This document shows, piece by piece, positions 17,545-25,598 of a stretch of 64,000 nt of DNA. A program made the position numbers and the translations under genes. This DNA is from Rhizobium sp. NRK18 (GTDB lineage Bacteria; Pseudomonadota; Alphaproteobacteria; Rhizobiales; Rhizobiaceae), in the NCBI RefSeq assembly GCF_024385575.1, contig NZ_JANFMV010000001.1, forward strand, positions 2,137,681 through 2,201,680, in the 5' to 3' direction. The notes below the pieces were generated by a model that ran no database searches, was not told the DNA's origin, and saw only the letters and a list, made by a program, of their open reading frames with translations. The stretch's first letter is position 1, and each line of letters opens with the position of its first letter.

Positions 17545-18297
17545 ATGCAACAAACGGAAACCCAGATGTCCATCCCGTCAGCCGACGACGAACAGCAACT
17601 GCCGCTGCTTTCCAACCGCTTTCTCTATCGCCTCACGGGGACGATTGCCGTGCTCGCGGCCTTCACGGCGCTGATCAGCCTGGCGGGACACTGGCTTGGC
17701 CGCGAACTGAGGGCGGTCGGCCATACCGATAGTCGGGAAATGGTCGCCATCACCATCGGACGCGACCGGCTGGTCATTCCGGAAAACGAGATACGCTTTG
17801 CCCGCCAGCGGATCGAAGGTTCAGCAGACAGCATCGATCTCTATCTGAGCTGGCCCGCCATGGAAGGTTACACGGCGGCCTCGGCACAGACATTCACCAA
17901 TATCGAAAAGTCCAAGGACCTGATTTTCCTTCAGATTTCGCAGGCCACCATGTCACGCGACATGTCCGGCCGGCTGGAGCCGATCTACCGGCAACTCTTT
18001 GAAGGGCAACCGGAAGCCGGACCGGACGGCTTGTCATTGCACCATTTCAAGAAGGCGAGCGGCTACGGCAATGAAGTTCTTTTGACCTCCCCCAATCCGA
18101 ACCAGCCCGACTATGCCGTGCGTTGTCTTCTGCCGGATACACCCGCCGCAGCGACCAGCGGCGACTGCCAGCGCGATATCGCCGTGGGGCAGGATCTCAG
18201 CGTCCTTTACCGCTTCTCCAGCGCGCGTCTGGCGGATTGGCGAGGGCTCGACAAAGCCGTGCGCGACCATGTTGAGGCCCAACTCTCGGGGCAATAG
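17545..18297 (+). CDS. Single-pass membrane protein, function unknown
   Basis: A 250-residue protein (ATG 17545; ATG 17566 is an alternative start). A cytoplasmic N-terminus of about 28 residues precedes one hydrophobic segment, LTGTIAVLAAFTALISLAGHWLG, and the remaining 200 residues should be periplasmic. Two cysteines (CLLP and GDCQRD, near residue 200) could form a disulfide. No catalytic motif is visible. It precedes the D-Ala-D-Ala carboxypeptidase gene by 161 nt in the same direction, so an envelope role is plausible. Confidence 0.75.
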   Translation: MQQTETQMSIPSADDEQQLPLLSNRFLYRLTGTIAVLAAFTALISLAGHWLGRELRAVGHTDSREMVAITIGRDRLVIPENEIRFARQRIEGSADSIDLYLSWPAMEGYTAASAQTFTNIEKSKDLIFLQISQATMSRDMSGRLEPIYRQLFEGQPEAGPDGLSLHHFKKASGYGNEVLLTSPNPNQPDYAVRCLLPDTPAAATSGDCQRDIAVGQDLSVLYRFSSARLADWRGLDKAVRDHVEAQLSGQ

Positions 18298-18458
18298 ACC
18301 CGGAAGCCGCCGACCGCCCTTCCCTCAAAAGCGCAAAAAAATGGAAACCTATTGTTCATTATAAACGGATTGGTAACGCGACGGCGATAGCATCCTTAAC
18401 AGTTTTCACCGCTCCAAAACGAGACGGCAATCAAACCCAAAACGACAAGAGTGTATCC

Positions 18459-19865
18459 GTGCAGAGCGTCCGCTTTTCAAGTTTCCGTTCCAGTTTCTCC
18501 CTTTCCTCGCTTCGCAAGCTCGCAATTGCGGCCATTTCCTTAGTCACTCTCTTATCGGCTTCCTACGCACCCGCTGCCGCTGCGCAATATGCTGGCATCG
18601 TCATTGATGCGAAGACGGGCGAAGTGCTTTACAGCAGCGACCCCGACGGTCGCCGGTATCCGGCGTCGCTCACCAAGATGATGACGCTGTATCTGACGTT
18701 TGAGGCGCTTGAAGCCGGTCGCATGTCGCTGGATACCTCCATTCCGGTGTCCGCCCATGCTGCGTCCGAGCCCCCGTCCAAGCTTGGCGTCCCGGCCGGC
18801 CGCACGATCACCGTGCGCGATGCGATCCAGTCGCTGGTCACGCGTTCGGCAAACGACATGGCAACCGCACTTGGTGAATATCTGGGCGGCTCCGAAACCG
18901 GCTTTGCACGGATGATGACGAACAAGGCCCGTTCGCTGGGCATGACCCGCACCGTCTATCGCAACGCCAACGGCCTGCCCGATACGCAGCAGTACACGAC
19001 GGCCCGTGATCAGGCGATCCTCGGTATCGCGCTGCGCCAGCACTTCCCGCAGTATTACGACTTCTTCTCCACCCGGTCGTTCAAATACGGCAAGCAGACC
19101 ATCGGCAACCACAACAGGCTGCTCGGCAAGGTCCGCGGAGTCGACGGCATCAAGACCGGCTATACCCGCGCCTCCGGTTTCAATCTCGCCACATCCGCGC
19201 AGGTCGGCAACCGCTCCATCGTCGGCGTCGTGCTCGGCGGCACCTCGGGTGCGTCGCGTGACGCCAAGATGCGGCAGCTGGTCGAAGCCTATCTGCCGAA
19301 GGCGAAGAGCACATCGCGCGTCAGCTTCATCATCCCGCGCGCCGGCACCAATGCCGTTGCCATGCGCAAGCTCGATCGTCTCGACAATGCCGTCCCGGTT
19401 CCGCAGCAGCGCTACGACGTCGAAGTCGCGTCCAACGCCTATGCACCGCCGGTTGCCGAAGATCGCGCCGTGGCTGCCATCAGCAACGGTCTCGTCGAAG
19501 AAGGCACCGACGAAGAGGAAGTCGCGGACGTCGTCCCGACGCCCGCCCCGGTGCCGGCTCACGAAGACGCCAAGCCCGTTGCAGTCGACCATCTGCAGAC
19601 GGCCTCCACCACCACACCCTCTGGCTGGGTCATCCAGGTCGGCACATCGCCCGACCGCGACCTCGCCCTCGGTCTCCTGCACAAAGCGCAGGCCAAAGGC
19701 GGCAAGGTATTGCGTTCCGCCACCCCATTCACCGTTGCCTTCGAAAACAGCGGGCAAAAGGTCTATCGCGCACGTTTCGGCGGCTTCTCCGGCCAGACGA
19801 GCGCAGTCAATGCATGCCGCAGCCTGAAGCGGGCGGGCATCGGTTGCTGGGCGTCCCAGCAGTAA
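18459..19865 (+). CDS. D-alanyl-D-alanine carboxypeptidase with SPOR domain
   Basis: A 468-residue penicillin-binding protein of the S11 (DacA/DacC) family, beginning with GTG 18459. After a signal peptide (ASYAPAAAAQ) the three active-site motifs are complete: SLTK (Ser70-Lys73), SAN (130-132) and KTG (233-235). The domain trims the terminal D-alanine of peptidoglycan side chains. A Pro/Ala/Val-rich linker (about 340-395) leads to a C-terminal SPOR domain (GWVIQVGTSPDRDLALGLLHKAQ...FGGFSGQTSAVNACRSLK), which should target the enzyme to denuded septal glycan. Confidence 0.94.
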   Translation: MQSVRFSSFRSSFSLSSLRKLAIAAISLVTLLSASYAPAAAAQYAGIVIDAKTGEVLYSSDPDGRRYPASLTKMMTLYLTFEALEAGRMSLDTSIPVSAHAASEPPSKLGVPAGRTITVRDAIQSLVTRSANDMATALGEYLGGSETGFARMMTNKARSLGMTRTVYRNANGLPDTQQYTTARDQAILGIALRQHFPQYYDFFSTRSFKYGKQTIGNHNRLLGKVRGVDGIKTGYTRASGFNLATSAQVGNRSIVGVVLGGTSGASRDAKMRQLVEAYLPKAKSTSRVSFIIPRAGTNAVAMRKLDRLDNAVPVPQQRYDVEVASNAYAPPVAEDRAVAAISNGLVEEGTDEEEVADVVPTPAPVPAHEDAKPVAVDHLQTASTTTPSGWVIQVGTSPDRDLALGLLHKAQAKGGKVLRSATPFTVAFENSGQKVYRARFGGFSGQTSAVNACRSLKRAGIGCWASQQ

Positions 19866-19920
19866 ACGGTCGCCGCGAGGCGTCTGTTGCGGGCCAGTAA
19901 GGCACCGCGGCAAGGAATTG

Positions 19921-19965
19921 GAACGGGGCCTGCACAGGGTCTTGTAACGGCCCAAGGCCCCGTTC
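19921..19965. terminator. Long-loop hairpin after the carboxypeptidase gene
   Basis: GAACGGGGCCT (19921-19931) pairs perfectly with AGGCCCCGTTC (19955-19965) across a 23-nt loop. It lies 56 nt after the carboxypeptidase stop. No U-tract follows on the plus strand, so termination is possible but not assured. Confidence 0.45.
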
Positions 19966-20032
19966 TTGAAAGTGTCCGGTATCCGTTTTTGCGGATGCCT
20001 CCTCGGACAAGTATTGAGTAGCGAGGTTTGTT

Positions 20033-20299
20033 ATGGCTCTGAACGAAAACAGCGCGGGTGATGACATCATCCACATGGACGGGCGGAAAGCGAAACGCCC
20101 GGGGCTTCATCCCCTTCACGAAGCGGCGATGCGGATTGCCGATCTCGGTTTCACCCGCAAGGACAAGACCAAGGAACTGGTCTCAGCGCTTCTCAGCCAC
20201 GGCGCGCGCGCCTGGCGCAGCTCGCAGCCGCCGGCCAACATGCACCTGCATCTGGCCAATTACAGCGGCCGCTGCCCGGTCTACCTGAAGCTTCGCTGA
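20033..20299 (+). CDS. Small hypothetical protein (88 aa)
   Basis: A soluble 88-residue protein with the codon use of its neighbours and GAGG upstream of ATG 20033. The middle forms a predicted helix (HEAAMRIADLGFTRKDKTKELVSALLSHGARAW). The C-terminus is NMHLHLANYSGRCPVYLKLR, rich in His and aromatic residues. No family recognised and no membrane segment. It stands alone between the carboxypeptidase and a convergent DUF1489 gene. Confidence 0.65.
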   Translation: MALNENSAGDDIIHMDGRKAKRPGLHPLHEAAMRIADLGFTRKDKTKELVSALLSHGARAWRSSQPPANMHLHLANYSGRCPVYLKLR

Positions 20300-20343
20300 A
20301 TTTGGTGACGGGCGCACTGCCCGTCATTTCCTCTGGCCGGCCT

Positions 20344-20781
20344 TCAGAGCAGACCGAGTTCCGAGAGTTCGCGTGCGAGATCGGCCGGCATGTCGACATC
20401 GGCGCCGCCAATGCCTTTCAGGTCCGGCGGCGCATCTTCCGGCCGCAGGTATCGCCATCCCTGGAAAGCCCGGCGCGGCTGCGGCGCCGTCTCGATGACC
20501 TCCGGACCGAGCATCAGCCGGCAGCGGCCGATGCCATCCACGTCGGTGAATGTCTCGATGCCGATGATCATCTGTCGCGCCAGAACCTGCCCCTTGATCA
20601 CCCAGTAGAGCGAACCGCCGTCGAGAATCTCGTCGGCCTTCTTCGGGACCATTCTTGTCGTGTGGACGCTATGCGGCTCCAGGCCGGCGGCAATGGCCGT
20701 CATGGCCCGGTCCGCGACCCATTCCTTCAGGTCGTCGACACTGTCCGCGCCGACGCAGAGTTTGATCATATGGAGGCTCAT
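20344..20781 (-). CDS. DUF1489 family protein
   Basis: A 145-residue protein starting MSLHMIKLCVGADSVDDLKEW. The HTTRMVPKKADEILDGGSLYWVIKGQVLARQMIIGIE core, followed by IGRCRLMLGPEVIETAPQPRRAFQGWRYL, matches the alphaproteobacterial DUF1489 family as I know it. Function unknown; cytoplasmic. It lies 67 nt downstream of sdaA on the same strand and may be co-transcribed. Confidence 0.85.
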   Translation of the reverse strand: MSLHMIKLCVGADSVDDLKEWVADRAMTAIAAGLEPHSVHTTRMVPKKADEILDGGSLYWVIKGQVLARQMIIGIETFTDVDGIGRCRLMLGPEVIETAPQPRRAFQGWRYLRPEDAPPDLKGIGGADVDMPADLARELSELGLL

Positions 20782-20848
20782 GCCCCTTTGAAACGCTCAA
20801 ACGGGCCGATGGTCAAGCGCAGACTGGGCGCAGCGACGTCGCAGGGCC

Positions 20849-22249
20849 TCAGCATTCCACAACATTGACTGCAAGACCGCCGGTGGAGGTCTCCTTGTAC
20901 TTCTCGCTCATGTCGTTGCCAGTCTGGCGCATGGTCTCGATGCAGGCGTCCAGGGGCACGAAATGCTGGCCGTCACCCTTGACCGCCAGAGATGCGGCGG
21001 TGACCGCCTTGACGGCCCCCAGCGCGTTGCGTTCGATGCACGGCACCTGAACGAGGCCGGCGACGGGATCGCAGGTCATGCCGAGGTGATGCTCGAGCGC
21101 GATCTCGGCGGCATTCTCGATCTGGTCCGGCGAACCGCCCATGACCGCCGCGAGACCGGCGGCCGCCATAGCCGCAGCGGAGCCCACCTCGCCCTGACAG
21201 CCGACCTCGGCGCCGGAAATCGACGCATTGTGCTTTATGATGCCGCCGATCGCGGCCGCCGTCAGCAGGAAGTCGCGAATCCCTTGCGCGTCGGCATCCT
21301 CATGAAAATGCTCGTAGTAGCGGATCGTCGCCGGCACGACGCCTGCCGCTCCATTGGTCGGAGACGTCACAACGCGGCCGCCGGCGGCATTTTCCTCGTT
21401 GACCGCCATGGCGTAGACGCTGAGCCAGTCATTGGCGAGAAGCGGGTTGAGACGGTTGGATCGCCAATCGCTGACGAGCTTGTCGTGGATCCCTTTCGCA
21501 CGGCGGCGGACCTTGAGCCCGCCGGGCATGATGCCTTCCTTCTGCAGGCCGCGCTCGATGCAGCTGCGCATCGCGCCCCAGATGCGATCGAGGCCGGCGT
21601 CGAGCTCCTCGCCGCTCATCACTGCCTCTTCGTTGGCGCGCTTCATCTGCGCGATCGTCAGGCCGGAGGCGTGCGCCATGTCGAGCATCTGCTTGGCGCT
21701 GGCAAAGGGATATGGAATCTTGACGTCGCTCTTTACTGTCTTCTGCCGCCGCATGGCCTCCAGTTCGGTATCGGTGACGACGAAGCCGCCGCCGATCGAG
21801 TAATAGACGCGCTTGAGGATCAGCCGGCCATCCTGGTCAAGGCCGCTGATGGTCATGCCGTTGGCGTGGCCCGGCAAAGGCTCCTTGCGGTCGAAGACGA
21901 GATCGGTATCGGGCTGGAACTGGTACGTCGGATGGCCGGGTGGCGAGATACGGCCGCTCTTGCGCACCGCCTCGACCAGTTCGTCCATCTTTTCCGGGTC
22001 GACCGTATCGGGCCGCTCGCCGACAAGGCCGAGGATCACGGCGCGGTCCGTCGCATGACCGACACCGGTATAGGCGAGCGAACCATGAAGGCTCACCCGG
22101 ATCGCAGAGACATGTGCACCGGCGGGCCGCGGCCATTCATCCGACAGGATCAAGTCGAGGAAACGGTTGGCCGCCGACATCGGCCCCATCGTGTGCGAAC
22201 TGGACGGACCAATCCCGATCTTGAAAACGTCGAATACGGAAAGAAACAT
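20849..22249 (-). CDS. sdaA: L-serine ammonia-lyase (iron-sulfur type)
   Basis: A 466-residue single-chain L-serine dehydratase converting serine to pyruvate and ammonia. The beta domain starts [24 protein letters not shown], the serine-binding signature. The alpha domain has [20 protein letters not shown] and [19 protein letters not shown], with iron-sulfur cysteines visible in [27 protein letters not shown]. Length is normal for the fused form. Together with the gcv operon 20 kb away it links glycine, serine and pyruvate metabolism. Confidence 0.95.
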   Translation of the reverse strand: MFLSVFDVFKIGIGPSSSHTMGPMSAANRFLDLILSDEWPRPAGAHVSAIRVSLHGSLAYTGVGHATDRAVILGLVGERPDTVDPEKMDELVEAVRKSGRISPPGHPTYQFQPDTDLVFDRKEPLPGHANGMTISGLDQDGRLILKRVYYSIGGGFVVTDTELEAMRRQKTVKSDVKIPYPFASAKQMLDMAHASGLTIAQMKRANEEAVMSGEELDAGLDRIWGAMRSCIERGLQKEGIMPGGLKVRRRAKGIHDKLVSDWRSNRLNPLLANDWLSVYAMAVNEENAAGGRVVTSPTNGAAGVVPATIRYYEHFHEDADAQGIRDFLLTAAAIGGIIKHNASISGAEVGCQGEVGSAAAMAAAGLAAVMGGSPDQIENAAEIALEHHLGMTCDPVAGLVQVPCIERNALGAVKAVTAASLAVKGDGQHFVPLDACIETMRQTGNDMSEKYKETSTGGLAVNVVEC

Positions 22250-22375
22250 GCGTGGCCTGCCGGGTTTGGGACTATATGACAGGAGCTTACGCGATCATCG
22301 GCCAAATGCGACAGCAATCGCACGCCATTCCATGACACAGCTACGACATGAAAAGACCAGTGCCGGGCGCTGAAT

Positions 22376-22408
22376 ACAAAAACAGCGTGGCTTGGGTGGC
22401 CACGCTGT
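22376..22408 (-). terminator. Rho-independent terminator of the 33-residue membrane protein gene
   Basis: On the minus strand ACAGCGTGG and CCACGCTGT form a perfect 9-bp stem with a 9-nt loop, followed by TTTTTG. It starts 29 nt after the stop codon of the small gene at 22438-22539 and precedes sdaA on the same strand, so the two are separate transcripts. Confidence 0.85.
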
Positions 22409-22437
22409 CTTGAAAACTTTCTTGTCTCGGGATCGGC

Positions 22438-22539
22438 TCAGATGCTGCCGAAGAGATAGGCTATCGCGAGAATTCCGACAAAGCCCATCACTGCGCGAAT
22501 AGTGACGCCCCAGCAAGACTTCCGAATGGTGTCTTCCAT
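22438..22539 (-). CDS. 33-residue single-pass membrane protein
   Basis: The minus strand encodes MEDTIRKSCWGVTIRAVMGF and then 13 further hydrophobic or small residues ending FGSI. An acidic/basic N-terminal 10 residues precede one membrane helix (about residues 14-32), with positive charges (Arg6, Lys7, Arg15) on the likely cytoplasmic side. GGAG lies 5 nt before the ATG, and a textbook terminator follows 29 nt after the stop. The 597-nt spacer 22250-22846 holds no other gene that I can see. Function unknown; small proteins of this shape often stabilise a larger membrane complex. Confidence 0.7.
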   Translation of the reverse strand: MEDTIRKSCWGVTIRAVMGFVGILAIAYLFGSI

Positions 22540-22846
22540 AATGACTCCAGAGTGTTCCGCATCTTCCGCGACAGGCGCTGTTGCCCGTCTGCAATGGCTG
22601 ATCATTTATTAAATTCCGTTAAGCTTCGCAATCGCAAAAAATGGCGAATCCAAGGCGGTTTGCGCAGGTCTGTCATGCAACTGTCGCATAACTCATTGAG
22701 TTCAATCAGCTTTGAGACGTACCGATTCGGCACAAGAGCATTTCTCACTGGTCATAATTTGTGCCAATCTCCTAACGCCCCTTAACCAGTTGCCTGCCCG
22801 GCAACGCGGCGCGACCGATGCCCGAGAATCAGCTAGACAATAGGCC

Positions 22847-23602
22847 ATGACGACAGCCGACTATGTTTCCCTCCTGCTCTTTCTCGGCCTCTGGACGTTC
22901 TTCTCCATCGCCACCAGCGGAAGACGGCTGATCAAGCGCAAGAGTCTCAGCCAGGCCGTGGCCGATCATCGCCGGCGCTGGATCCTGCATTCGCTCAAAC
23001 GCGACCTGAAGATGATCGACACGCAGATCATGGCCGGCCTGCAGAACGGCACAGCGTTTTTCGCCTCCACCTCGATCTTTGCCATGGGCGGCTGCTTCGC
23101 GCTTCTCGGCGCCACCGACCAGGCGGATGCGATCTTCCGCGACCTGCCCTATTTCTTCCACGGCGGACGGGCGGTGTTCGAGCTGAAGGCGGGCGGTCTC
23201 GCGGTGATCTTCGGCTACGCCTTCTTCAAGTTCGGCTGGGCCTACCGCCTCTTCAACTACTGCACCATCCTGTTCGGAGGGCTGCCGATGTCGAAGGAAG
23301 CGGACGCCGATCCGGAAGCGGCGGCGCTTGCTGCCGACAAGGTGGCGCGCATCAACATTCTCGCCGGTCAGCATTTCAATGCCGGACTGCGCGCCATATT
23401 CCTGTCGATCGGCTATCTCGGCTGGTTCATCCACCCTTACGTCTTCATCGCGACCACGCTCTTCGTCATGGGGATCCTCACCCGTCGGCAGTATTTCTCG
23501 CATGCGCGGGCCATCCTGATCGAGGACATCCCGCCATCAAAAGGCCATGCTCGCCCCCTTGATAAGCCGCGCTCCGGTGAGGAGCAGAACCCGCTGATCT
23601 GA
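22847..23602 (+). CDS. DUF599 family membrane protein
   Basis: A 251-residue integral membrane protein with about four helices: ADYVSLLLFLGLWTFFSI at the N-terminus, TSIFAMGGCFALLGA, VIFGYAFFKFGWAYRLFNYCTILFG and AIFLSIGYLGWFIHPYVFIATTLFVMGIL. RRRWILHSLKRDLKMIDTQIMAGLQNGTAFFAST is the conserved DUF599 segment. Function unknown. The C-terminal 25 residues are cytoplasmic and Pro/Lys-rich. The next gene begins 17 nt downstream. Confidence 0.88.
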   Translation: MTTADYVSLLLFLGLWTFFSIATSGRRLIKRKSLSQAVADHRRRWILHSLKRDLKMIDTQIMAGLQNGTAFFASTSIFAMGGCFALLGATDQADAIFRDLPYFFHGGRAVFELKAGGLAVIFGYAFFKFGWAYRLFNYCTILFGGLPMSKEADADPEAAALAADKVARINILAGQHFNAGLRAIFLSIGYLGWFIHPYVFIATTLFVMGILTRRQYFSHARAILIEDIPPSKGHARPLDKPRSGEEQNPLI

Positions 23603-23619
23603 ACGGAAAGACAAGCACC

Positions 23620-24585
23620 ATGGCGACTGCCCTGGACGGCGCCCCGACGACAACCGCCCCGAAGGGCCGCTTCGGCAGCCTCGACATGCTGCGCGGCATC
23701 GCGCTCCTGGCGATGGCCAGCTACCATTTCTCGTGGGATCTCGAATATTTCGGCTATCTGGAGCCCGGCACGGTCTCGCACGGCCTGTTCAAGGATTATG
23801 CCCGGCTGATCGCCGGCACCTTCATCCTGCTTGCCGGTCTCGGCCTTGTGCTGGCACACCGCAACGGCATCCGCTGGCCGGGTTTCTGGCGTCGCTTCGC
23901 GATGATCGCGGCGGCTGCCGCGGTGATCTCCATCGCCACCTACTTCATCTTTCCCGACGCCTGGATCTTCTTCGGCATCCTGCATTCGATCGCTGCCATG
24001 AGCCTGATCGGGCTCCTGTTCCTCAGGTTGCCTTCGGTGCTGCTGTTCGTTCTCGCGGCTGCCTCGCTCGCCGCGCCCTATTATCTGAAGACGCCGGCAC
24101 TCGACGCCTGGTTTTTCTGGTGGACCGGCCTGCAGAGCGTTGTTCCGCACTCCAATGATTATGTACCGCTGTTTCCCTGGCTCGGGCCGTTCCTGGCAGG
24201 CATCGGCATCGGAAAACTGGTTGTCACATTCGGTGTGCCGGAACCGCTCCGCCGGCCGGCGGGCCCGCGAAACGTTCTGGCTTTCGCCGGCCGTCACAGC
24301 CTCAGCTTTTATCTCCTGCATCAGCCGGTGCTGATCGGTGTCGCCTATATCCTGTCACTGGTCGTGCCGCCGGCCGCCGCCGACCCCGTCGTCGGTTACG
24401 TAAATTCCTGCCAGGCGTCCTGCGATGCCAACAACGACGCGAAGTTCTGCCAAGGCTTCTGCGGCTGCACCGTGAACCGCATGCTTGAACAAAACCTGTT
24501 CACAGAGTTCACGACCGGCAAAATCGACGCCAAGGACCAAAGGATTGCCACAATCGCCAACGAATGCAGCCTGGTGCAAGAATAA
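23620..24585 (+). CDS. DUF1624 / heparan-alpha-glucosaminide N-acetyltransferase-like membrane protein
   Basis: A 321-residue protein. GRFGSLDMLRGIALLAMASYHFSWDLEYFGY is the hallmark first helix of DUF1624 acyltransferase-like proteins; about seven further helices follow, including FGILHSIAAMSLIGLLFL and the late GRHSLSFYLLHQPVLIGVAYIL. Such proteins are thought to move acetyl groups across the inner membrane. After the last helix comes a 55-residue cysteine-rich tail with CQASC and CQGFCGC patterns plus one more Cys near the end, unusual for the family. It lies between DUF599 and methyltransferase genes in a tight plus-strand run. Confidence 0.85.
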   Translation: MATALDGAPTTTAPKGRFGSLDMLRGIALLAMASYHFSWDLEYFGYLEPGTVSHGLFKDYARLIAGTFILLAGLGLVLAHRNGIRWPGFWRRFAMIAAAAAVISIATYFIFPDAWIFFGILHSIAAMSLIGLLFLRLPSVLLFVLAAASLAAPYYLKTPALDAWFFWWTGLQSVVPHSNDYVPLFPWLGPFLAGIGIGKLVVTFGVPEPLRRPAGPRNVLAFAGRHSLSFYLLHQPVLIGVAYILSLVVPPAAADPVVGYVNSCQASCDANNDAKFCQGFCGCTVNRMLEQNLFTEFTTGKIDAKDQRIATIANECSLVQE

Positions 24586-24603
24586 AGGTTCACCTTCAGC
24601 ATC

Positions 24604-25077
24604 ATGAACGCATATCGTATCAAGCCGCTCCGCTTTCCCTGGGCTCCGGTCTACTATCTGGCCGCCGGCCTGACAGCCGCGGGCTGTGGCGCGCTCCTGC
24701 CGATGTCCAACGTCAGGCACGGTCATGTGCTGGCCCTGTCGGTCGGCCTTCTCCTGGCGCTTACGGGTGTAACACTGGTCGTCTGGGCGATCGGGGTCCT
24801 GCTCAGCCATCGCACGCCGGTCCTGCCGATCGCCAGCGCCCGTCATCTCGTGACGTGCGGACCGTTCCGCATCAGCCGCAACCCGATCTATCTGGGGTAT
24901 ACGCTGGTGCTGGCAGCACTGGCTCTGGGCACGGAAAATGTCTGGTTTGCCATCTTCGGTATTGCCGCGGCAGTCGCAACCAATCTTGTGGCGGTGAAGG
25001 CCGAGGAAAAGCATCTGCTCGCCCGTTTCGGAATCGAGTTCGAGCGCTACTGCCAGCGAACCCGTCGCTGGATCTGA
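24604..25077 (+). CDS. ICMT/PEMT-type integral membrane methyltransferase
   Basis: A 157-residue protein with about four membrane helices. Its C-terminal half carries the isoprenylcysteine methyltransferase pattern: HLVTCGPFRISRNPIYLGYTLVL, then EEKHLLARFGIEFERYCQRTRRWI, which binds S-adenosylmethionine in this family. Substrates of bacterial members are generally unknown. Eighteen nt separate it from the upstream acyltransferase-like gene. A short palindrome (CCGGAAG, one base, CTTCCGG at 25089-25103) follows in the convergent spacer. Confidence 0.85.
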   Translation: MNAYRIKPLRFPWAPVYYLAAGLTAAGCGALLPMSNVRHGHVLALSVGLLLALTGVTLVVWAIGVLLSHRTPVLPIASARHLVTCGPFRISRNPIYLGYTLVLAALALGTENVWFAIFGIAAAVATNLVAVKAEEKHLLARFGIEFERYCQRTRRWI

Positions 25078-25138
25078 TTTTCCCTTTTCCGGAAGACTTC
25101 CGGCCTGGTGGAAACGCCATGCTGCCGGATGGCTGTGC

Positions 25139-25525
25139 TCAGGTACCCACGCCGATCTCTGCCAGGCGTGTCAGACACGCTTCCTCGACAGCATCGAGCT
25201 CGGCCAGCGTCTCCTCGATGTCCTTGCGCTTCTGGCGCAGGTCATCCCGCTTCTCGTCGACGCGCGCCATCAGCAGCCGAAGCTGGCCCGCCTCGCCCGG
25301 AGGCTCCTTGTAGACCTGAATGATCTGCCGGATTTCGGCAATGGTGAAGCCGATCCGCCTGCCGCGCAGGATTTCCTGAATGAGACGACGATCCGCCGCG
25401 CGGAACAGACGGGTCCTGCCGCGACGCTCAGGATGAATGAGACCTTCGTCTTCGTAGAAGCGCAAGGTCCGCGTCGAAACCCCGAATTCGCGCGTAAGCT
25501 CGGTTATGCTGTAATACTTTTCCAC
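25139..25525 (-). CDS. MerR family transcriptional regulator (LiuR-like)
   Basis: A 128-residue protein from GTG 25525 (EKYYSITELTREF), with AAGG upstream; a TTG at 25543 is less likely. The winged helix is YSITELTREFGVSTRTLRFYEDEGLI followed by RRGRTRLFRAADRRLIQEILRGRRIGFTIAEI. A coiled coil (residues 75-120) mediates dimerisation. No metal-binding cysteine cluster is present (the only Cys is near the C-terminus), pointing to an organic effector. The lack of metal ligands and the operator upstream fit LiuR, which controls branched-chain amino acid and acyl-CoA catabolism in proteobacteria; the regulon is not in this window. Confidence 0.88.
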   Translation of the reverse strand: MEKYYSITELTREFGVSTRTLRFYEDEGLIHPERRGRTRLFRAADRRLIQEILRGRRIGFTIAEIRQIIQVYKEPPGEAGQLRLLMARVDEKRDDLRQKRKDIEETLAELDAVEEACLTRLAEIGVGT

Positions 25526-25553
25526 TGTCGTCCGCCCTTCCAATCAGGCGGCC

Positions 25554-25581
25554 ATTTTATTGACTGTTACGTAAAAGTCAA
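25554..25581 (-). promoter_or_regulatory. MerR-type palindromic operator within the regulator's promoter
   Basis: The 22-bp element 25560-25581 is palindromic at 20 of 22 positions: half-sites TTGACT and AGTCAA flank a TTACGTAA core. On the minus strand its first six bases form a -35 (TTGACT), and TAAAAT at 25559-25554 forms a -10 after 16 nt. An operator overlapping the -35 and spacer of the regulator's own promoter fits autoregulation. Confidence 0.65.
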
Positions 25582-25598
25582 TTTTTGCAGCACTGTAG

